33,242 bases of DNA from Saccoglossus kowalevskii (GCF_000003605.2 NW_003140811.1:1197412-1230653); one strand, 5' to 3'. Positions 11,122 to 26,100 are shown, counted from the first letter of the stretch. Numbers and translations: made by a program. Notes: generated from the letters alone by a model not told the origin.

Positions 11122-14100
11122 GTAAGTCTTCGGCGTAATCTATGTTCATGTTATCCCGCTGATATATTTCCCGCCAAAACGCAATTACTTGACAAATTTC
11201 AGACCACATCATTATTGTGTTTGGTCGTTTGCTTCTGAAAAATCATTTCATTTCCGGAAAATACATAGCGCTGAAGAATCAGTTCACCAATATAGCGAAA
11301 ATAGAATTGCGTAAAACTCACTTGGCATTGGGAGCTGTGGTGTCTCTGCTGCGTAAATAGAGCAGTTCTTTCTTATTTGAAACTGACATTTCTACGTCAA
11401 TATGAAATATTACTTGTAATATAAATGTTTATACATAAATATTTTTATCTATAATTATTCGAAAGCGAAGAGGCTAGTTTATTACAATATTGTGGAACCG
11501 ATCACAATATAAATTAATTAAAAAAATAATATATATATATATATTTAGTATAATTTTGCAAATGCATTTTCATAGCATGAGACGCCAAAGCAAAAATTTG
11601 AACAATATCTATTGGCCACTCAACTGTATGAAAATAGTTACAGATATGGATATTATAAAAGACTAAAATAAAAAGAACCTAGCACTTTCTAAAGCCATGT
11701 ACGAACCCGTATAGCCAATATATCAGGATATTTATAGTCGTACACGTACGTAAGCTAGCGTCAAAATATTCACGATTTTTTAATATCGAACTCTTCAATA
11801 CAACGGAGAACTCTTTACCCCGGTATTCCCGCTGATTATAACCGTGAAGATTAAATTATCCTTATGACAGTCGTTATTACAGTTTACATATGTACAGTAA
11901 TCACTATGACAACCCCTGAGAATTGTAGAACGCCCCGAATGTAAAAATCTGCACAGACCTTGTGAGCTGCCAAAATCAATTTCCCGTCGGCTGCGCTAGC
12001 GTGACGCGTCTCACAATTCTCAACATTAACTTTAATAGTATGTAAACAAATGGATAACAGCCTGCGTCCGTGACATGAAAGTCAGATTTAAAGAAAGTGT
12101 GATTTCTGAATCGTTTAAAATTAAAGCAATTCTAAAGCTTGTCGTCGTACAAATAGAACTGGTGCATATACAATATGACACAGAGTCGTGACTATCCCGC
12201 ACTGTAACGACGCCTTATTATCGCAATAATTTCCGTCGTCTTCTTACGTATTTTTTTAGGTTTGTTCATTCAGACGTAACAAGACACAGGAAAAAACAAT
12301 TTGTTACTCCAATTGAAAAATGTATTGCTTTGTAGAGTAATATCAATATTCTTTATACGTCTCTGTCTGATTCCTCGTGACAGTCATCACGTATACACGC
12401 CCTTGCGTAGCGTGGCATATTTAGATCCGATGACAGCACAGGTACACATGAAGTACAATATACATAATATTTCATATCTATAATGTTTTATTTTTACGTT
12501 ACAACTAACGTTGCACACGCGGTGTATGCAGGTATCCACGCTGTGGAATGAAAGATGATTAAAATGCTTTTGCTTGATGACGTAACTTTTTGTATACGTG
12601 AGCGAAATACCGATGACTCGTTGAGTATTCTGAATGCGGGGTCCGAGCCCTATGGGTTTACCAGCAGAGGGAGAGATAGTGAGAGCAATGGCCGGGATAT
12701 ACAGCTACTGTGTGTAACAGAACCACTATAGCCGGAGTACAAATGCAATTCAATCAATATATCCACTAACCACACAGGCACAACACAATTAGTGCAAGTT
12801 TGTGTATAGAGGCATATATATTTGGATAGCATGTTTTTTCCTGAGACTGATGTGCAAATCTTCTATAAATGCATTGTCTATGTAATATTCAGTAACCTAT
12901 ACATTCCTTTCGTGGAGTATGTTGAGGTGTTAGAAGCCGAGTGCGAAATCATCAACGATTCCCGATTTGGCTTGCTTGGACTTATTATGAAGTCACCTAC
13001 TCCTACTTAATCTCTCTTCACTGGCGCATCAAATGGTTTCAACTAACATTGGAAAAAATGTTCCTTTTGCGCATGCTCAGATATTCCATGCAGCTTGTTT
13101 TTAAAAAAAATCCTTCTACGAAATTGGATTTTACTACACCCAAATACAATGAGCTGCTATGAGTTTATTTATTGGTTGAAATGCTTTTTGTTGTTGCTTC
13201 GTTTTAATTATTATTGGCATATATATAGGATAGGCATGTCAATTCAAGCATTAATTAACATTAATGGGTAAGAGCTATTGAGATCTTTGTTGAACAAGAG
13301 TGCAATAAACAGCAAGGGTATGCAAGTAATAGCCGCATTTGCTAAGCCTGTATTAGCAAGGGACTTAATTGTACTATGCCCAGCGCCCAGGGGATAAATA
13401 CGTCGATCATTCATACTCTAAATACGGATACTCTATGGCATGTTTTTTTGGTACAATTCCATGTTTCGGTCTTTCAAGTCGAAGACAGATTTTAAATTGA
13501 TGTGGGATTTCAAACAGTTCTTATCAATGCATTTATTCTCGCAGGCCATACCTACACACTCACACAAGAAAGGCTTATTGACGTCAGCAAACAAAATGCA
13601 TTGTTGTTTTTTTTCTAGGACAACTTACCTACTATTTTGGGTGAAAGAAAACTACCAGGTTCAATAGTATAGCGTGAACATTATTTTCAATACATATTAT
13701 ATCCCCTGATTAATACTTTCAAATGGGTTTTCTTATGGTCACCGTGCACGAGGAGCTCCTAGCCGAATGTTTTCATCACCGGAAATTTTTTCAAGAAACA
13801 AAAGTTCAGAATGTTTTCTCTGGTTTCCACGGTGAAATATAGTTTCATATCTCACAATGTTGCCTGCTTACACGGGATAAAAAAAAACGTATATTATTGT
13901 TCATATCAATCCTAATATTGTTAAAACATTTCAGAAACTATATATGTTCAATTAAATTGGTTGGATTCCAACGTGATAATCTGGTTTCCATTGTATACGA
14001 TGGAAAGTTTTCCCCCCATAATGCATTGCACAGCGGCATGCTCAATAGCGCAAAAATAGAATCGGGCGAACTACCGTTCACGAACTTTCAAATCATCATG

Positions 14101-17100
14101 TATCGCCCATGAAATGTAATTTTGTGAATAAATAATTGCGCCATCATTCTGTAAATGTTAATGTGCTTTCATTTGAACTTTGAGCAATCCCAGTGTACCA
14201 CTCTTTTTTTATTGTGCCCCTAGATCAACTTTATATGTGAGAATGTGAGAATATACTACAGACTAAAGCATGAACATCATTGAATTCCAAACCGACTCAC
14301 TTAAATTTGTATAATTTTACGCAATTTCAAGTGATTGTGTTTATTGTGCTCGCGCCTTACTACTGTATTTTAGATGACAGTGCCGATTGTTTTGTAATTA
14401 ATGGCTAATAACTGTACAATCAGCAAAACAACTCTTAAAAGGTTATATTCACCACCATGTTCACATGTATGGTATAACCCTCAATAAAGGATTATAAACA
14501 GATATCAACACATACTATCAAACCCTTTCCCAGAATAACACTTTCGGCGATACGCTAGTTATTCCCTCCGCCTCGCAAACATGACATTTACAACAGTAAT
14601 ATCGGGTTGCATAATTAACACATTCCCGTGTTTTCTCCACTTCACCACACACTATTCCATTTCGATGTTGATTTATTCATGACGTTTAGCGTTTTAACAA
14701 CCGAACTGTCAAATGTAATCTCTCAATTGTGTACGGTGCTAAGCAATGCAATATAAAATGTTGATGTTGTTTGACATGATGGGTAATAAATACTTGAAGG
14801 CCAGCATTGCATAATCGTCATCTGTCAACTGCCTCCTCTGTCAAAATATTAATCTTGCATCGAGTTACCATGAGGTCAATAATGTTTTCTCTTGTCAGGA
14901 GCAGCGCTTGACGTGGTCTTATTGCGCTATTCTTGGTGACAATTGTTTTTAAATGGTTTTCTTCGGTGGTAATTTCATTCTCAAATGAAGCGTGTTATTA
15001 GGCATGGCTACGAATACTTTTGATCGTTAGAGGCACTCCACATACCTGCACACAATGTTCAGTTATTCGAATTAATATGTATTGTTATCTGCTTCTTTGT
15101 TGTTGCGTGTTGTTAAACTACTCGACGTTTCAATAAAATCATTTTATTACTGGAAAATTCAAATAAACGTTCCTTAAAAAAGCGTAAAGAAGCAGGCACG
15201 CCCACAAGTTCATTATATCGCAGTTGTCCCTTCTCAAGTCTCATATATATGTACACATCAATATAGCATTGACAGTGTAACAAATATATATCAAGATTAA
15301 TCGCATGAATTTATTGAGTAGTCAGCAGTTTATTAAAAAAAATACAGCAAAGACTACAATCATAAATCAGTGTTCCGCGAGCTACATCATACATTTGCTA
15401 TATAGCACTCATCATATACGCTACGAGGTCGTTATTTCAGATTTTTTTGGAAATGTTGATATCTCATGTTTAGTTACATTCGTATCACCGCGACAATCTT
15501 CATCGTGAAAATAATTGTTCGTGCTCATTGAGGATTCCGCTGAATTGTGACGAGTTATGTGTGTGTGTTCTATTTATTTGTTTATTTACGACTGTGTCAG
15601 TTTTAATTGAGTTATTAAACCTGCAGCTTGGATGTACTTTTTATAAAGAGATAAACTGATCAAAACTATAAACACAGAAATAAAACATTAAAATAATGGT
15701 TTTAATTTCCCCATAATTCACCCGCCAAGTACGTACACGTTTAATAGATGTCATTGCTATAGGTCATTGCTGCCAGTTTTGTATCAATATATAAGAGCAC
15801 TTTTTCATTGCAACAGCAGCGTCGAACCCTCTAGAGATTCATCTCTATTCCCCTCAACTACATTAGGAACGATTCCGTGACTAGCTGAAACCAACTTATA
15901 GTATAATATTTGAACAAAATGGAAGAACTAACACGCGAAGGTATCATCTAGCATGAACGCATTTACGCCGCTCAGGGGAGATGAGAGATTGCAGTCTCAG
16001 CACTGTGTTAAATAGACTGTCAATCAGATCGACTTAATCGTGGCTTTCATCAAAAACGTTTTCAACAATGTTATCTTTTTTAAAAACATGACTGCCGGTT
16101 TAAAACTAATAATTGCGTTACAACAAACGCCAAGGATATAATGGCACCGAGAATGGTGAATATGCGCAGGTACAAACTGCTTTTCAGAGATTATATCTAT
16201 ACTGACAATGTGTCAATACTTTATGTTTTATATATATAGCTTAGTTGTCACAAAATCTACTCAAATATGATTACTTGTGTAAACGTCACTCAAATATGAG
16301 TACTTGTGTAAACGTCACTCAGATATGAGTACTTGTGTAAAAGTCACTCAAATATGATTACCTGTGTAAACGTCACTCAAATATGATTACTTGTGTAAAC
16401 GTCACTCAAATATGAGTAGTTGTGTAAACGTCACACTGATGCGTGTTAATACAGAATACTTGATCATACGTAATTCAATGAATAAAGCAGAAACTTGATT
16501 GTATATTTACATAAACATCGATGGAGTACACAGTGAATTTGTTAGCAAGATCAACACACAATTTGTCGATCGGAAAATCAAACACGATGGAAATGAATTT
16601 AGTGTATGCTTCTATATAAAATACACAACGGTATAATTAGTTTTGCATTGCTGACAACTGCAAATTATGCTACTAGGCAATGGATGCAATCAGTACTATC
16701 AGTTGCCTTCCAGCATCAGTGATTCTTGTTTGCCTCTTAAACAATTTGTCACAATTCTTTAAACAAATTAAATGATTATGTTTATTATCAAACTAGCTAG
16801 ACAAATTAGATTAGATGACGAAATAAAATCAGCCTTCGACTGGGTATTTATTTCAATCTAACATAATGTGGTAGTGTCCGTCTCCATTACAACATTACTC
16901 ACAATCTCTTGAAAAGTTCATACAAAGTAAATACAAAAATAACGCTCCAAGGGTAAGATCTTCATTTTGGTTTTAAACCATTGTTTTGTAAAAGATTGGT
17001 CCAACAAGATATTTTCGAGCGTGGTAATATGCTAGCCTTTATATAAAAAATATCAACCATGGAACTTTTTAGTTGCGTGCAATATCTACGAATAAAATAT

Positions 17101-20100
17101 AACTGAATATTACTTCTTAGTAGTGATTTGTCATCGTAATATTGTCAAATATCATACTTACTATCTGTGCCAGGGTAGTAATCACATAATCAGTATTACA
17201 TTGCCTTAATAATTTTTATAACCTCGTGGTATTTTATGTCTGAATCAATATACCCTGCAGTAATAGCCCCAGTGAAACGGTATCGTCTTATTTGTCGTGA
17301 ATTTTGATTGTAATCCTAAACTTTAATGTACTTACGATGGGACGGAAGATGCAAATGATGCTTATAATTGTTGTCATGGTTATACAAAGTGAAAGCAATC
17401 CCGCAATCGTGAATGCTGATAGGATTATGATGATTTCAAATGAAGGATGTTTATCCCTAGCGTTATAGTGTGTATCCAATGGGAATACACCAATTACGAT
17501 TGGCAGAATAGATCTAATAAACCTCAGTCTGGTCATTTCTTGGAATTAGTTCAACTTATTTGATGATAGATACTCGTAATTGGTGTTACAGTTTGTGCAC
17601 CTGCAGCTAATGCATTCCAACACGAGAAAGGGGAGACTGCTGACGAGGATGCATTTCCTCGCTACGCTGAAACCATCTGTAATCAGCTCCCCGAGATTAC
17701 CATTTAGTGAGTCAACGTTGCTCTCATTTTCAGTTAATGTGCCTTAGATTTCAAGAACTGATAAAACTGTTGTTCACATCACGGGAGCGTCAGTTAGGTT
17801 GTTAAAATATATAAATGCTTGACGAGGTTTGGTTGTTTCTGATTCATCCTATTAACTCGCCATACTACTGATAATTATAGGTAGCTCCGTACATATTCGT
17901 TGTTGTATGTTGCGCTCGCTGACACGTGCCTCTAGATCGGTCAACTCACAGACGTATACGAATATATTCTTTCCTGGATTGAAACATGGACGTGCACAGG
18001 ATGAACGTACACAGCCACGAGTGTGTGAAGTTTTCAATCTATTTTATGAACTTGTTAAGATATCAATAGAACATACATAATTAGTATTAATTATAATTAA
18101 TTCAATTTATCTAAGGGTACAACATGCAAATTACCTAATAATGAAATTATTTAGAAGCTATCAGACAATCAACTCAACAAATAGTATATATATATATATA
18201 TATATATAGAAAGTTTCAATTCATTCGATAATAAACATTGTTATGATACAGAACAATTTATTAGCATAACAAAGACGTGCAATAGTGAACACAATTGAAA
18301 CTAGTCAGCCAACTGGTAATGACTGCATGTCAATATATGTGACATTAGGTATAATATACGCGTTGAGTTTAATTGCAATCATACATCAAAGTTACGGCCG
18401 TGAAACTACATTCTTTGAAACAAAAAGGGAACTAGTCGACAATTTTGGATACCATATGTAAAACCGAATGACGATTATCAACATGTACAATATGTACCGA
18501 GGTTCAGTTAATTATTTCCACGTACGAATTTGAACGTGATCGGACCAGCAATGTCTAGGATACAGCTGTGGGTGCAGAGATAGGCATTACAAATAACATG
18601 CTCAACCATAAAAGTTCGAAGACTTGCTCTAACAAGCTGAACTAGTTACTTGGAACGCAAATTAAATAATTAATATGCATAGATTGGTTAGTAATATTCA
18701 TCCACACTGTGCAAAGATGTACAAGAAACATGCTAATTCCTTTTAAACATTCTATTATCATTCATTTAACAACAAAGTACAGTAGTACACGTGTACCAAG
18801 ATCGTATTTATTTGAGAAAATTACAATAACAAGAAAGTATGCTGAAGGTAGTTAAATAGCATGCAAATTAACTATGTATTATCAAATAATTGCAAACCAG
18901 TGTTAGACATTCAACTTAACACGTAGTATGCATGTACCAAGTTTTATTTCATTAGGACAAATTAGTTATTTGACCAAAAATGAAAAAAAAATAAACAGTT
19001 AATTAGCATATAAATTTGCTAATTATTATGCATATTGTATATTAATTCAAAAGTATTATCATATATCTGCAAAGACACGCAAGAAACATGTTAAAATTGA
19101 TTATGATAAATAACACGTAGCAGCATGCAACACTTGTAGGTATGCGTGGTGTTCATAATATAATGTATTACTTTTGATATATCGATGGAACAAGATTTGA
19201 CATACAAACACGTGCATACGGACGAACAGACAGACCCCTCCCAAAAAAGTGAAGATTGTTCAGTAATGGGAGTATGAAAGTATAATAAACAATGTTACGT
19301 CAAACACTAAAAGTGCTCCTTCTTCTCTGAAATCACTTTGAAATCACTCGAATCCTACTGTGTACACCAAATATCTAACATACGATGATGAACAGTAAGC
19401 AATGTGTGCGACGCTAGATTAAAATTGTTTGCTCTAGATATAGATAAGATCTATGCTTCAATACATCACTTTATCCACAGAAGCACTCTTGCCTCATTTC
19501 CTGCGCTGTTGCTCAAGGTCGCAACCTACATATGTGTGTGTATATAGAACAATTTAATAGGCATCTTACGATTCAGTTGTCAATAGCGTATCAATGCAGT
19601 AAGATATAATGGTGTTAGAGGATATGGGAAGAAAATATCTACCCACATGAAGGTGTGGGACGAAAAGATTATCTGTGCTGATAGGTGACGAACGCACCAA
19701 CAGCTGTGTAGAAAGAGATATAACAGCAAAGACAATAGCGAAATTAAGATTGGAGATATATCAAACGTCCTTGATATGCCGCATTGAGAAAGTACAAAGT
19801 ATTAATATAGAACATTGTTAATATGGAATATTATTAGCATAAACGTCACGGAATATTTGTCAGAATCGCCACACTAATCGGACAGCTAGACTAAGTAATT
19901 GAATGCATATTGACCAGTGTCGTGATCAGAAGCATGTTTTAATAATAACAGCCAGCGTCATCACTTAGCTAACGTCGCCATTTCCGTGTCACACACATAT
20001 AACCGCAATGTCCATTTCTACAACGAAATCTAAACAATTTGTCCTCAAATGATCACATAATAACACACTCTCAGAACACAGTATATATACACAGTATTAG

Positions 20101-23100
20101 AATTCACAATACTTTTTCATCCTATGTTACCGTGCGATATTTCGAAATATGAAGAAATTATTTCACCACAGAAACCAGTGCAAAAATACAAATAGTCCAT
20201 GACATTTAAAACACATTTGTATTGTTTGATATCCAAAAGACGTTAGCCCATATTAATCAAGGCATGATTAAACTAACATGACTTTGCTGAAACAAGCTTC
20301 TACATGTATCAACGATCAATAATGCAATATCTTGTTTAATTACGCCCGGTTTGAGGAATGCTTCAGTTCAGATAAACTAAAGGATAATATTTCCTACTCA
20401 ATGCAATAGGTCATAATTATAATAAAACGCCGTCTCTTACCCGCTACATTAGTTACCCAATTGCTCGATTAGTATATATTAAACTGCAAACATCACATGA
20501 ATATTCTGCACACGTGTCTTCAACTCGACGTATGTCTATGTCAGTCGTGTGCTTTGGACTAGGAATGTGGATATACGTTCTGGACACGTACATGTCATCA
20601 ATATGTGCTCGTGACTACTAACATATCGGATTGGAATTTAATAGTGATGCTGTCAACATTGGGGACACGATTATCTTAGAAGGAAGTGCAAGTAATCCAT
20701 GTAATGCTAAACTGTGCGCGCTACACCTAACGCATTTTGAGCAGCAAAAATAGTTGATTTTTTTGTCATCTACGAACCGGACCGAACATTTGCCGCAAAA
20801 ATCGGATAATATAATTTTGAACTTGAGTATATCGTTTTGTATATACTTCCACGTTGAACTTTCGGTATATCATAGAGAAACATAGCGTTATGACTTGGCC
20901 ATCATCAAATGTCTATAGCAAATTATTAAATGTGAAATTAACCAACACATATTTACGCAATGTTTTGACATATCTATGACATGTGTCAAAAAGTTCAGAA
21001 AATCGATTATTGTTATCAACATTGTCGGTAATATGTTGTTGGTCTATTGGTCAAGAGTCTCATATGAGTCATGTTCGTGATAATTATTTGAGTAGAACCA
21101 AAAACTATTTCAGAAACCAGGAAATAGATTTAAGCAAATTGTATAGCCGCATAACTCTCAACATACAATCAGGATACAACCTATATTTTATTTTGTTTTC
21201 AGCTACCTCTCCGTTAATGCATGTTTTGAAACACTCACTTTATAGCATGCCGATGTGTAATGGCGATCAAATGGTATGCACGTTTGTCTCACGGCACATA
21301 CAAATGCAATTCATTTCACGGTAGGCTGATACATGCACGATAAAAGGAGGTGAGGATTGTATCAATGAATTTACTGACAGGGGCATGATGTTTTCATATT
21401 CAATATCTTATCCGCGATTTATGTCTCTTTGTTATATTTTCAACATTAATACTTGCGATGGAAGTAGTCACCATGGCAACACGGGCTTCCGAATAAGTAT
21501 GCTTCCTGTTTGAGGAGGTTTGAACTGAATTGAAAATTACATGTCATTGTCTTCAGGTCCGTGATGCCATTATGACAGAGAAAAAGGATGACGTCATCAA
21601 ACATATTTTCGAGAAATAAAAGTCCGAATTACAATATAACGTTGGTTTATGCTCGCTGACACAAATTCTAATATCAAAATATCTCAAAACAACGTATTAT
21701 CAATTCAGTGAATATTTCATGAAACAATTAGTTCCTTCTTCTATTTATTGTTAGCTAATGTAACATGCTAAGTAAATGAGTGCGCGTGCGAAATGAGTAT
21801 TTGTTTGTACTAGCTATTCAAAAGCCAAGATCACAGCTCCCGTTTCACCATAGACCCTCTTTTAGAGGGTCTATGGTTTCACCCATGCAATTGCAAATAA
21901 AAAAGTAAAAGAGCACGAGGAAAAATAAATATCAAATTATCCGAGGAAGAACAAACTGCAGAGAGACTGCACATCTTAAGCTGACAGAGTCTGGTTGCGG
22001 ATTATTAGTACGTATAACTATAGTGTAGATAGCGAAACAATGCAATCACATCTAGATGTAATCTGGTGATTAACAAAGACGTGATGTAAATACCAATAGT
22101 TTAAATGTGATTTGTGCTATTGAGATTTACAACTGACTATGTACGTGTATTCTAAGAAATACTATTGTCGTTATTGTTTATGCTGCGTGCTTGGAAGAAA
22201 AGGAATATCTCTTTCAAGTAATATTGCGTGATAGAATATACTGTCGGCTTGTTTGCAACATTATCTCGCCGTTTTTTCGTTTTCTAATGCTAAGTGCTTC
22301 GGGGAAAGTATCTATTTGGTATTATTCACTTGACACATCAACGGTAATGGTCAACCATGATACAGACATTGTTAAACGCAATGGTCCCTTTGACTGCTTT
22401 GCTCATGTCTATTGCGGGGTTTGGGATATTTTGAGAAACGATAGCAAATTGTTTTGCAGAGAAAATAAGAACTGTGAAAGCTATATCCCTAAAGAATAAT
22501 AAACATACCCGAAGAAGCCAAGATGAGAAGGTGATCCAGATAGACACCTTTTGGTTGATGTAGAAATTTAACTAATTGACAAGGAAACGTGACATTATAT
22601 GTCATCTTAAAATCTAATCCCTGCCCGTGGAATCCAATCCAATGAAACACTCACATGTGGGACATGATAAAAGAGAACTTATCATGGCTGAAAGTGTGTT
22701 AATTGTAGCTCCAAAATATAATAAATGTATTTTTATATTTACTTCTATAGGCAAAGGATGACGCTCCGAAATTCAGTATAGCAGTTAGTAGTATACAGGG
22801 GGTTCAAAGCGTGGATTCCGATGCATTCAACGAACCAAATGTCTTCCAGGTAAGAGAAAATAAAAGCATGTTCACAAACAGTGGCATTATATTATAAAAT
22901 GAGGTTAATTTCAAAGACAAACTTACGTAGGGCCATTCTTATTCCTTCCCTTAATACAGATACATAATGCACGTCAGTTTCATGGTTCAATCCAAAACTG
23001 TTAATTAGTGCCGCTTATTCTCGCAATATTAGCTTGTTTAACAATACATTTAAGAAATGCTGAACATGTTTACCGCTAATTCATGTGTTTGTCGTTTTAG

Positions 23101-26100
23101 GTAACCTATTGTAGCGATGTTGGAACTTTGAAAATTTTATATTTCTCTTCAAGAAAATTGGTAGACAGACAGGAATGGCTAACAGCAATAAGAAGAGGTA
23201 AAATCGTGATTTCCATTTCTGTACGTAGCATACACACGCATGACCACTTGTAACAGGGTTACCTAGAAGTTGGCAGATGCTTGTATTGTGTGACTGCATC
23301 TTACGTATATGTCTGAAAAAATGGTGTAGGTGCACAAAACGATGCAGTAAGATGCGCTACTCTCTGAACGAGATCAACAACATAAGCTACATTACCCGGG
23401 TCTGTTTTTATTCATTTCCGTGTCATCCCAAGAGAATTGTAGTTGGCGTCTAATGTAATCATCCCAGTAATAGCCCACAACAACCTCTGACGTTCTCGTT
23501 CCAGTGTTTTATTAAAATAAACTGTAAAAGTGGAGCATTATAATAAAAAAATACAATATGAGATAATTATTCCGCACGTCTGAATTCATCTGCAAATACC
23601 CAGTGACTAATTTCAAAAGATCGTGTTTCCTTATCTTGAAGTTTAGTTTATGAGAAACAATTCTGCAGCTCATCACGCCGAGGCCTGGGAATAGTTTGTT
23701 AACAACACGTAGTCAAATCCCCCAACTCTCTCTCTCTTTCTTTATGTACACAGTTTGTTCTCACAATTGTTACTGGCTAACGAACTACCACAGTGGGATC
23801 TATCACCATGGGATGTGGACATGCTGCCATCAGCATTCCAAGACACACCCGGGATGTCAGAAAGTTACTCTTATAGGTCATCCGTGTATAAAACGGGAAA
23901 ATCTTGTGGTGAGTTCTGCACGATTGAACCGTTCCAATCCATGGGAGATGTGACTGTCCTTTCTTTTTTTTAAAAGAAGTTGGAATGTACGTGCTGCCTC
24001 ATTGATTTAATTTGCAGTAAATTGTATGAAAACCTAGTCACCAAGACTTGGCATTTGGCAGCGTTAGGTATAAACCGCGGTATTGTATTGACAGTTAAAA
24101 GCCGACATGATAGCGAAATAAAAAAAAACGTGTTCGAGTGTTCAAAACACAGTGCACGTATTTGCTACAGTTCAAATCGAATAAAATGTTCGTGTTATTT
24201 GACGATGAATATTTACGCACATCCTTTCATTTACTTATCGCTATCTTGTTTTTTCTCTGATGTAATCTATCGTATTACAAAATGTATAAAGCTATTCAGC
24301 GTTGTGATGTACCTCTGGTGACAGCTAGCGTGGGAGACTTTGTCTCACACTGACGCGTTTACAAATATATTCGCTGTAGTCAGCCAGCCAAATTTAAATA
24401 TGCGCCTTTTAAAACGTTGTATGGCATTTCTACTGTAGACGTGGATATTTATGTGATTTTCCAATGTTTGTATTAGGTTCTAATTATTATGTCACCTATA
24501 GAACACGTTTCAGTACATTAGTTCATGTCACTTTTATCATGACCTTTCAAAGTTGAAATTAGTCAAAATTTACCAAATTTGTTATTTTTAAGATAAAAAG
24601 ATAAAAAAGTGCCTCGTTCAATATTTTTTCACAGGTTATTAAAACTAAATACTGACTTTATTATGCAGATAATATAAAAATATTTAAAATATCATTTCAG
24701 CAACACTGAAGGTACCAGGTATTCATAACCTGATATTATAGTTGTAGTTTCTGTAATGTATTGTACGAGTAGCATTTCCACTTTGTAAATTTGACGGGTA
24801 TCTTTTCCTGGACAATACATACATCATCAAATGTTGTTAATCTGAAAACGTAGCTAAAGAATATGAATTTATTTGGGCGCCCTAAATTAGGCAAGATTTT
24901 TTAAAAAATACACACTCATTGAGTTAGAAAGATTTGTTTGTCCTTGAAGGCAGGATACGGTTAGATATGTTTGATATGACCATCCAGTATTAAAAAATAA
25001 ATTAGCGGCAAAGTGGGGAAAACGATCTGTTTCTAATATATCCTTTTGTTTTGGTGCAACGGCAGATTCTGATAGTGATACTTTGCATATTCGTAAAGTG
25101 TAAATGCAGCTTTAAAGTACTTATCAAGGCTTATTTTAAGAGAGAGTGACGGAAAAAATAGTTGAACTATATATATTTGAACTATATCATTATAGATACT
25201 GACAGAGAAACACGTTTCCGGTAAATACTGAAAATTACAAAATTATTTTGTGATTTTAACCCATCACTACAGTTAACGCAGCGGCAAAATGTAATATTTA
25301 CTAAAATGCCAAATTTGGTGAATTGTGAGCAATTTAAAAAACTATATACTCAAAAATGACAAAGTCTGAAAGAAATATTATATCGCATTGATAAGTGCTG
25401 ATGTCGCCTGGAACTGGAACCAAATATTAATATCATTCGGTAAATTTTGTCCAATTTCCCCATTCAAGCTTTATATGGTCAAGTCAATAAATGGGGCTGA
25501 CAAGAATAGGGGAAAAATAGTGAACTTAAAAAGCGTAATTACAAAAGGTATCCCCTCCATGTGATATGATTTCACATAATGCCTGCTTTAAAAAAATGCA
25601 GCGTTAAATAAATAAATGTTAACATAAATGTTGTATGTTTTGAATACCTAAAATGATATATTTTGTGAATTTAAACCAATTATTATATAAAATCTGTCAC
25701 TTCTAAAATCATGATTGATGACAACACCGCCATTAATTATGTTAGTTATGACAAAACATATTGCATGAATCCGGAACAAAGTAATATATTTGACATTTTT
25801 GTCTTAAAATCTACCGTCTATACGTGTTCAAATAACTAGAACTCAAGAATATATATATTCAATTGTGAAAATGTTTTGAAAATATAGTGAATATTGACCA
25901 ATTTTGCTATTTTAAAATCCAAATTGAAGACAAAAAAAACAAAACCCACAAAGGGCATCGAAACTTACTATGGGAAGCACCTTACTGTGATACACTTCCA
26001 CATGGCTGCCTGCATCTAACACAAACAACATGTCATTTAAATGATAAATCAGTGTTTTGCCATCTAATCAAAACGTATTCTTGTCGAGTTGAGTGAATTC

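Larger units (their letters stand above)
11122..22750 (+). other. Intron 1 of the kinase-like gene (11.6 kb)
   Basis: Bounded by GTAAGT and CTATAG in phase 0. It holds an (AT)8 run at 11529-11544, a 29-bp minisatellite, a minus-strand coding-like frame, a (TA)12 run, a small perfect hairpin and a decayed-looking ORF, each listed separately. Between these I see only AT-rich sequence. Two anonymous ORFs of some length, 13897-14112 (71 codons) and 20983-21324 (113 codons), lack motifs and paired splice signals. The long AT-rich block 18100-20500 is especially bare of ORFs. Confidence 0.7.

Noticed and set aside
16261-16434. CRISPR-like short direct repeats
   Set aside because: Units are contiguous without unique spacers, in an animal genome with introns; it is a minisatellite.
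18185-18208. TA run as a replication or cruciform element
   Set aside because: A perfect (TA)12 is an ordinary microsatellite; nothing around it suggests an origin or binding site.
20983-21324. 113-codon plus-strand ORF in intron 1
   Set aside because: No motif, no conserved pattern, no paired splice signals; one or two ORFs of this length are expected by chance in a window of this size.
23980-24321. 113-codon ORF just after exon 4
   Set aside because: It starts inside intron 4 after a strong donor, has no domain likeness and would break the phase to exon 5.
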